Shown in pieces: positions 58,383 through 64,000 of a DNA stretch of 64,000 nucleotides (the stretch's first letter is position 1; each line of letters begins with the position of its first letter). The stretch is from Pasteurella canis (lineage in GTDB: Bacteria; Pseudomonadota; Gammaproteobacteria; Enterobacterales; Pasteurellaceae), in the NCBI RefSeq assembly GCF_900454865.1, contig NZ_UGTV01000015.1:992001-1056000 (forward strand), written 5' to 3'. The position numbers were made by a program, and so were the translations under genes. Below the pieces are notes generated by a model that was not told the DNA's origin, ran no database searches, and saw nothing but the letters and a program-made list of their open reading frames with translations.

Positions 58383-59804
58383 TTATTTTTTCTTCGCTTT
58401 TGGATTTGGTAAATCAGTAATTGAACCTTCAAATACTTCTGCAGCTAAACCAACTGATTCGTGCAATGTTGGGTGAGCATGGATAGTCAATGCAAGATCT
58501 TCAGCATCACAACCCATTTCAATCGCCAGTCCAATTTCGCCTAATAGTTCACCACCATTAGTACCTACAATTGCACCACCAATTACGCGGTGAGTATCTT
58601 TATCGAAGATCAATTTAGTCATACCATCTGCACAGTCAGATGCAATAGCACGACCTGATGCAGCCCAAGGGAATTTAGCTACTTCGTAGTTAATACCCTC
58701 AGCTTTACATTCTTTCTCTGTTTTACCTACCCAAGCCACTTCTGGTTCAGTATAAGCAATTGAAGGAATGACTTTTGGATCAAAGTAATGCTTCATACCT
58801 GCAATTACTTCTGCTGCAACATGTCCTTCATGTACACCTTTATGTGCTAACATTGGTTGTCCAACAATATCACCGATAGCAAAAATATGAGATACATTTG
58901 TACGCATTTGCTTATCTGTACGAATGAAACCACGATCATCAACTTCAACGCCAGCAATACCCGCATCAATTAATTTACCGTTTGGCACACGACCAATAGC
59001 AACAAGTACTGCATCATAGCGGCGAGTTTCTGTCGCAGCTTTACCTTCCATTGAAACATAAATACCATCTTCTTTTGCTTCAACTGCCGTAACTTTTGTC
59101 TCAAGTAATAAATTGAATTTTTTAGATATACGTTTTGTATAAATCTGAACCATATCTTTATCAGCGGCTGGAATAACTTGGTCAAACATCTCAACAACAT
59201 CAATTTTTGATCCTAATGCATGATAAACCGTTCCCATTTCAAGACCGATAATACCACCACCCATAATCAATAAATTTTCAGGCACTTCTTTTAACTTAAG
59301 TGCATCTGTTGAATCCCAAATACGAGGATCTTCATGAGGAATAAATGGTAATTGAATTGGGCGTGAACCTGCTGCAATAATGGCATTATCAAATTTAATT
59401 GTCGTTTCACCCTCTTCCCCAGCAACGATAATCGTATTTGGACCAGAGAATTTACCATAACCATTCACAACTTGAACTTTACGCTGTTTAGCCATGCCAG
59501 CTAGACCACCGGTCAATTGAGCAATTACTTTTTCTTTCCAGCCACGGATTTTATTCACATCTGTGTTCGGTTCACCAAAAACGATACCATGTTCTGCAAG
59601 TGCTTTAGCTTCTTCAATCACTTTAGCAACATGTAATAATGCTTTAGATGGAATACAACCAACATTTAAGCAAACACCACCTAATGTTGAATAACGCTCA
59701 ACGATCACCGTTTCTAAACCTAAGTCCGCACAACGGAAAGCTGCAGAATAGCCTGCAGGACCAGCACCTAATACCACAACTTGAGTTTTAATTTCTTTAT
59801 TCAT
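58383..59804 (-). CDS. lpdA: Dihydrolipoamide dehydrogenase (E3)
   Basis: A 473-residue FAD enzyme (E. coli Lpd has 474) that reoxidises lipoyl groups of pyruvate and 2-oxoglutarate dehydrogenases. It shows the FAD motif VVLGAGPAGYSAA, the redox disulfide GGVCLNVGCIPSK (about 41-53), the NAD motif MGGGIIGLEMG and the catalytic His-Glu in HAHPTLHES. The ATG at 59804 has GAGG upstream and gives the family length. The frame extends 32 residues upstream without homology. It is the third gene of the pdh operon. Confidence 0.96.
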   Translation of the reverse strand: MNKEIKTQVVVLGAGPAGYSAAFRCADLGLETVIVERYSTLGGVCLNVGCIPSKALLHVAKVIEEAKALAEHGIVFGEPNTDVNKIRGWKEKVIAQLTGGLAGMAKQRKVQVVNGYGKFSGPNTIIVAGEEGETTIKFDNAIIAAGSRPIQLPFIPHEDPRIWDSTDALKLKEVPENLLIMGGGIIGLEMGTVYHALGSKIDVVEMFDQVIPAADKDMVQIYTKRISKKFNLLLETKVTAVEAKEDGIYVSMEGKAATETRRYDAVLVAIGRVPNGKLIDAGIAGVEVDDRGFIRTDKQMRTNVSHIFAIGDIVGQPMLAHKGVHEGHVAAEVIAGMKHYFDPKVIPSIAYTEPEVAWVGKTEKECKAEGINYEVAKFPWAASGRAIASDCADGMTKLIFDKDTHRVIGGAIVGTNGGELLGEIGLAIEMGCDAEDLALTIHAHPTLHESVGLAAEVFEGSITDLPNPKAKKK

Positions 59805-59856
59805 TTTAACCTCGTTAAACGATGTGATGTGATTCTGTAAAATATTGCGATTTGTT

Positions 59857-59865
59857 ACCGCACTT
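59857..59865 (-). repeat. DNA uptake signal core (Hin-type)
   Basis: ACCGCACTT, the complement of the uptake core, between aceF and lpdA. Confidence 0.85.
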
Positions 59866-59889
59866 TCACCACATTTAGAGTTGATAAAT

Positions 59890-59918
59890 AATCCGTTCAA
59901 TTCTTTATTGAACGGATT
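59890..59918 (-). terminator. Intercistronic hairpin between aceF and lpdA
   Basis: AATCCGTTCAAT (59890-59901) and ATTGAACGGATT (59907-59918) form a perfect 12-base stem 6 bases after the aceF stop. The minus strand continues ATTTATC, a weak T tract, so partial termination or 3'-end protection is likely. Confidence 0.7.
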
Positions 59919-59924
59919 ACAGGA

Positions 59925-61820
59925 TTACATAACTAAGCGGCGAAGATCAGACAAGACACCATTAATAAATGTGATAAATCTCGCACCATCCGCACCATCA
60001 ATCACACGATGATCGTAAGATAATGATAGCGGTAACATTAAACGAGGCGTAAAGTCTTTACCATTCCAAACTGGTGTCATTTCAGATTTAGACACACCTA
60101 AAATTGCCACTTCTGGCGCATTCACAATTGGTGTGAAATGAGTACCACCAATTCCACCTAAGCTTGAAATAGTAAAACAGCCGCCTTGCATGTCAGAAGC
60201 AGTCAGTTTACCTGCACGGGCTTTTTTAGAAATTTCTGCTAACTCACGAGAAAGCTCAATAATCCCTTTCTTATTTACATCTCTAAAGACAGGTACTACT
60301 AAACCATTCGGGGTATCTACTGCAACACCAATATTGATATATTTTTTCAATGTTAAGCGTTGACCATCTTCAGATAATGAACTATTAAAACGTGGATATG
60401 CTTCTAATGCTTTAGCGACTGCTTTCATAATAAACACTAATGGCGTAATTTTAACATCCAATTTTTGTTTTTCAGCTAAAACATTTTGTTCTTTACGGAA
60501 TTGCTCTAAATCAGTGATATCCGCTTTATCCCATTGAGTAACATGTGGAATCATCACCCAGTTACGGTGTAAATTAGCACCAGAGATTTTTTGAATACGT
60601 CCTAACTCAACTTCTTCTGTCTCACCAAATTTGCTGAAGTCTACTTTCGGCCAAGGTAATAAGCCTAGACCCGCACCATTTGCAGCACCATTTGATGCTG
60701 GTGTTGCAGATACTGAACCAGACTCAACAGCTTTAATTGCCGCTTTCACATACGCTTGAACGTCTTCTTTTAAGATACGACCTTTACGACCAGTACCTTT
60801 TACTTTATCTAAGTTAACACCAAATTCGCGTGCTAAACGACGAACTACTGGTGTTGCATAAGCAAATACTGAGCTACCTGTTACTTCCGCATCACCCGCT
60901 GGTGCAGTTGCTGCAACTGGTGCTGCTGGCGCAGACGCTTGTGGAGCTGGCGCAGCTTGTGCTGGAGCCGCTGCTACTGCGGGTGCTGCACCAGCAATTT
61001 CAAAGCGCATAATTAATGAGCCAGTTGATACTTTATCACCTGATTTCACTAAAATTTCTTTCACCACTCCACCGAATGGAGCAGGTACTTCCATTGATGC
61101 TTTATCGCCTTCAACGGTAATTAATGATTGTTCTTCAGTGATGGTATCACCTACTTTCACCATAATTTCAGTGACGTTTACCTCATCGCCACCGATATCA
61201 GGAACATTTACATCTTTAACCGCACTTTGTGCCGGTACTGCTGGAGCAGCCACCGCTGGTTGTGCTTGAGTTGATGCTGCAGGTGCTGCACCAGTTTCAA
61301 ATTTCATAATTAATGAACCAGTTGAAACCTTGTCACCTACATTAATTAAGATTTCTTTTACAACACCTGCGATTGGTGCTGGAACTTCCATTGACGCTTT
61401 ATCACCTTCTACATTGATGATAGATTGTTCAACTTCAACTTTATCGCCTACTTTCACCATTATTTCAGTTACGTTGACTTCATCACCGCCGATATCTGGC
61501 ACGTGAACTTCAACTACTGCGCTTGCTACTGGCGCCGCAGCAGGTGCTGGAGCGGCTTCTGTTTTTGGTGCTTCTGCTGGTTTTGCATCTCCAGCTTCTA
61601 ATACAAACATTGGCGAGCCAGTAGACACTTTATCACCAACTTTAACTAAAACTTCTTTGATCACACCCGCTTCTGGAGAAGGCACTTCCATTGACGCTTT
61701 ATCACCTTCTACATTGATTACGCTTTGATCTACTGCAACTGTATCTCCAGCTTTTACCATTACTTCTGTAACGGTAACTTCATCACCACCAATATCTGGC
61801 ACTTGAATTTGTTTTGACAT
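59925..61820 (-). CDS. aceF: Pyruvate dehydrogenase E2, dihydrolipoamide acetyltransferase
   Basis: A 631-residue core subunit of the pyruvate dehydrogenase complex. It has three N-terminal lipoyl domains, each with the lipoylated lysine in [10 protein letters not shown] (first Lys41, the others near 143 and 246), separated by Ala/Pro linkers. The E1/E3-binding domain ([16 protein letters not shown]...GRILKEDV, about 325-360) follows, then the catalytic domain with [12 protein letters not shown] near the C-terminus. Three lipoyl domains equals E. coli. An uptake signal core (61219-61227) lies in a linker as Ser-Ala-Val. Confidence 0.97.
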   Translation of the reverse strand: MSKQIQVPDIGGDEVTVTEVMVKAGDTVAVDQSVINVEGDKASMEVPSPEAGVIKEVLVKVGDKVSTGSPMFVLEAGDAKPAEAPKTEAAPAPAAAPVASAVVEVHVPDIGGDEVNVTEIMVKVGDKVEVEQSIINVEGDKASMEVPAPIAGVVKEILINVGDKVSTGSLIMKFETGAAPAASTQAQPAVAAPAVPAQSAVKDVNVPDIGGDEVNVTEIMVKVGDTITEEQSLITVEGDKASMEVPAPFGGVVKEILVKSGDKVSTGSLIMRFEIAGAAPAVAAAPAQAAPAPQASAPAAPVAATAPAGDAEVTGSSVFAYATPVVRRLAREFGVNLDKVKGTGRKGRILKEDVQAYVKAAIKAVESGSVSATPASNGAANGAGLGLLPWPKVDFSKFGETEEVELGRIQKISGANLHRNWVMIPHVTQWDKADITDLEQFRKEQNVLAEKQKLDVKITPLVFIMKAVAKALEAYPRFNSSLSEDGQRLTLKKYINIGVAVDTPNGLVVPVFRDVNKKGIIELSRELAEISKKARAGKLTASDMQGGCFTISSLGGIGGTHFTPIVNAPEVAILGVSKSEMTPVWNGKDFTPRLMLPLSLSYDHRVIDGADGARFITFINGVLSDLRRLVM

Positions 61821-61849
61821 TTATTTCATCCTCCAGTCATTCCTCAAAA

Positions 61850-61871
61850 CGCTCCCTAAATTCAGGGAGCG
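61850..61871 (-). terminator. Intercistronic hairpin between aceE and aceF
   Basis: CGCTCCCT (61850-61857) pairs with AGGGAGCG (61864-61871). On the minus strand TTTTG follows, a short T tract. It lies between the aceE stop and the aceF ribosome site, so some aceE transcripts may end here. Confidence 0.65.
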
Positions 61872-61889
61872 AGAAATGTTAATCGTAAA

Positions 61890-64000
61890 TTAGGCGTAAA
61901 GTGGGTTCACTTTATCTGCATCAATACCGTATTTAGCAATTGCTTCTGCAACAACTTTCTTATCGATAGTACCTTGTTTTGCTAACTCAGATAATGCAGC
62001 GATTGCAACATAACGCGCATCTACTTCAAAGTGTTCACGTAAGTTCTCACGGCTATCTGAACGACCGAAACCGTCAGTACCTAATACACGATAGCTTGTA
62101 GCTGGTACGTATGCACGAACTTGTTCTGCGAATAATTTCATATAGTCAGTTGCAGCAACTGCCGGTGCATCATTCATGACTTGTGCAATGTAAGGAATAC
62201 GAGCTTCCGCTTCTGGGTGTAATAAGTTCCAACGATCTGCATCAGCACCTTCACGAGCCACTTCAGTGAATGACGGTACGCTGTACACATCTGAAGTTAC
62301 GCCGAAGTCGTTAGCTAATAATTGAGCAGCTTCACGAACGTGACGTAAGATTGCGCCAGAACCTAATAGCTGAACTTTACCTTTACCTTGACCAGTTACA
62401 GTTTCAAATTTATAGATACCTTTACGGATACCTTCTTCAGCACCTTTTGGCATTGCTGGTTGATCATAAGTTTCGTTCAAGGTTGTGATGTAGTAGTAAA
62501 CGTTCTCTTGCTCTGGACCGTACATACGGCGTACACCATCTTGCATAATTACAGCCACTTCGAATGCAAATGCTGGGTCATAAGAGATACAGTTAGGAAT
62601 TGTTAATGATTGAATATGGCTGTGACCATCTTCGTGCTGTAGCCCTTCACCGTTTAACGTTGTACGACCAGATGTACCACCAATCATGAAACCACGAGCT
62701 TGTTGGTCACCGGCTGCCCACATTAGATCACCAATACGTTGGAAACCAAACATTGAGTAGTACACATAGAATGGAATCATTGGAAAATCATTGGTTGAGT
62801 AAGATGTTGCAGCAGCTAACCAAGATGCTGTTGCTCCTTGTTCATTAATCCCTTCTTGTAAAACTTGGCCATCAATTGCTTCACGATAGTAAGAGACTTG
62901 CTCACGATCCTGTGGAGTATAATTTTGACCATATGGATTGTAGATACCAATTTGACGGAATAAACCTTCCATACCAAATGTACGAGCTTCATCTGCAAGA
63001 ATAGGCACAATACGTTTACCCACAGATTTGTTTTTCAATAATACGTTTAATGAACGAACAAATGCCATAGTGGTTGAAATTGGACGTGCTTGCGCTTCAA
63101 ATAATTGAGCAAATTCTTCTAATTCTGGTACTTCTAACTGTTCAGTAAAGCGTGGCAAGCGAGTTGGTAAATAGCCTTGTAACGCTTGGCGACGCTCATG
63201 AAGATATTTATATTCCTCTGACCCTTCTGCAAACTTGATATAAGGTAAGTTTTCAACTTCTGCGTCAGAAATATCGATGTTAAAACGATCACGGACATGT
63301 CTTACGCCTGACATATCCATTTTCTTCACTTGGTGAGCAATATTTTTACCTTCAGCAGCATCACCCATACCATAACCTTTGATTGTTTTCACAAGTAATA
63401 CAACTGGTTTGCCTTTAACTTGTTTCGCTTTGTTAAATGCTGCAAAGATTTTTAATGGATCATGACCACCACGATTAAGTGCCCAAATTTCATCATCTGT
63501 CATTTCAGCAACTAATGCTTCTGTTTCTGGATAACGACCAAAGAAATGTTTACGGACATAAGCACCATCTTTTGATTTCATCGTTTGGTAATCGCCGTCA
63601 ACAACTTCCATCATTAGTTGTAATAATTTACCTGAAGTATCGCGTTGTAATAAACGATCCCAACGACGTCCCCAAATAACTTTAATCACTTCCCAACCTG
63701 CACCATTAAACAGACCTTCTAATTCTTGAATAATTTTACCATTACCTGTTACTGGCCCATCTAAACGTTGTAAGTTACAGTTGATGACAAAGACTAAATT
63801 ATCAAGCTTCTCACGTGCAGCAACAGAAATCGCGCCACGTGATTCTACTTCGTCCATTTCACCATCACCTAAGAAGGCATAAACAGTCTGATCTGCTGTA
63901 TCTTTTAAACCACGATTATGTAAATATTTTAAGAAACGAGCTTGATAGATTGCATTTAATGGTCCTAGTCCCATTGAAACTGTTGGGAATTGCCAGAATT
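61890..64000 (-). CDS. aceE: Pyruvate dehydrogenase E1 (C-terminal part; cut by window edge)
   Basis: Thiamine diphosphate-dependent decarboxylase subunit. About 703 C-terminal residues are present; E. coli AceE has 887, so about 185 N-terminal residues lie beyond the right edge. The open frame continues upstream of the internal ATG at 63974 (QFPTVSMGLGP). The ThDP motif runs from FLGDGEMDE to VFVINCNLQRLDG. KTIKGYGMGDAAEGKN and YYREAIDGQVLQEGINEQGA are further AceE landmarks. It is the first gene of aceE-aceF-lpdA. Confidence 0.97.
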   Translation of the reverse strand, partial: FWQFPTVSMGLGPLNAIYQARFLKYLHNRGLKDTADQTVYAFLGDGEMDEVESRGAISVAAREKLDNLVFVINCNLQRLDGPVTGNGKIIQELEGLFNGAGWEVIKVIWGRRWDRLLQRDTSGKLLQLMMEVVDGDYQTMKSKDGAYVRKHFFGRYPETEALVAEMTDDEIWALNRGGHDPLKIFAAFNKAKQVKGKPVVLLVKTIKGYGMGDAAEGKNIAHQVKKMDMSGVRHVRDRFNIDISDAEVENLPYIKFAEGSEEYKYLHERRQALQGYLPTRLPRFTEQLEVPELEEFAQLFEAQARPISTTMAFVRSLNVLLKNKSVGKRIVPILADEARTFGMEGLFRQIGIYNPYGQNYTPQDREQVSYYREAIDGQVLQEGINEQGATASWLAAATSYSTNDFPMIPFYVYYSMFGFQRIGDLMWAAGDQQARGFMIGGTSGRTTLNGEGLQHEDGHSHIQSLTIPNCISYDPAFAFEVAVIMQDGVRRMYGPEQENVYYYITTLNETYDQPAMPKGAEEGIRKGIYKFETVTGQGKGKVQLLGSGAILRHVREAAQLLANDFGVTSDVYSVPSFTEVAREGADADRWNLLHPEAEARIPYIAQVMNDAPAVAATDYMKLFAEQVRAYVPATSYRVLGTDGFGRSDSRENLREHFEVDARYVAIAALSELAKQGTIDKKVVAEAIAKYGIDADKVNPLYA

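Noticed and set aside
1-64000. Mobile elements, prophage, toxin-antitoxin or restriction systems
   Set aside because: No transposase, integrase, phage structural gene, methyltransferase-endonuclease pair or recognisable toxin pair was found. The LrgA/LrgB pair is a chromosomal holin-like system, not phage.

Overview
The window looks like a Pasteurellaceae chromosome from the Haemophilus influenzae side of the family. DNA is AT-rich (roughly mid-30s % GC by eye). The nine-base Hin-type uptake signal core (AAGTGCGGT or its complement) occurs about twenty times. The gene content is H. influenzae-like: OmpP2-type porins, rsxABCDGE-nth, a yfeABCD iron/manganese importer, htrB/msbB-type lipid A acyltransferases, and the fur-fldA-ybfE-ybfF-seqA-menE neighbourhood. 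I see no prophage, insertion sequence, CRISPR array or rRNA operon. There is one tRNA.

Layout. 1-2.1 kb: the start of a YwiC-like membrane protein, a RidA-family protein and a CPA1 Na+/H+ antiporter. 2.2-4.9 kb: apt-dnaX, with an A11 slippage run in dnaX. 5.2-14.3 kb: a compact minus-strand run seqA-menE-mscK-aroC-mepA-TSUP permease-lpxM. 14.4-16.6 kb: divergent ybfF, ybfE, fldA, fur. 17.0-27.5 kb: tRNA-Ser, yccA, tusE, yfeABCD, acylphosphatase, yccT, mgsA, an opacity-like barrel, yccF and yccS. This resembles the E. coli yccS-to-serT block with yfeABCD set inside it. 27.5-29.1 kb: smrB and prmB. 29.2-32.6 kb: three tandem paralogous porins. 33.3-40.1 kb: the Rsx (Rnf) operon ending in nth; the RsxC C-terminus is built of 41-residue repeats. 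40.2-44.4 kb: an NSS transporter, an orphan family 25 glycosyltransferase and uup. 44.6-49.3 kb: a dGTPase-like protein, LrgB/LrgA, and a nuclease-csdA-csdE operon. 49.3-52 kb: hldE and lpxL, divergent. 52-57.4 kb: a modF-qmcA-nfeD-quinone reductase-TorD-like run and sstT. 57.7-58.2 kb: a lone UmuD-like gene. 58.4-64 kb: pyruvate dehydrogenase genes aceE (cut by the window end), aceF and lpdA.

Most of this is housekeeping: lipid A/LOS assembly (lpxM, lpxL, hldE, perhaps the GT25 gene), metal homeostasis (fur, yfeABCD), redox and Fe-S functions (rsx, nth, csdAE, fldA), and central metabolism (pdh, mgsA). The most unusual locus is 57701-58220. A UmuD-family protein that appears to lack both catalytic residues and the self-cleavage site sits alone behind a sigma70-like promoter overlapped by a perfect LexA box and followed by a second near-perfect one. 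Other points of interest are the A11 run in dnaX with an immediate -1 frame stop, the 123-bp rsxC repeats that carry uptake signals, a perfect CRP site in the 707-base gap between a porin gene and rsxA, and an 18-bp palindrome upstream of the NSS transporter.
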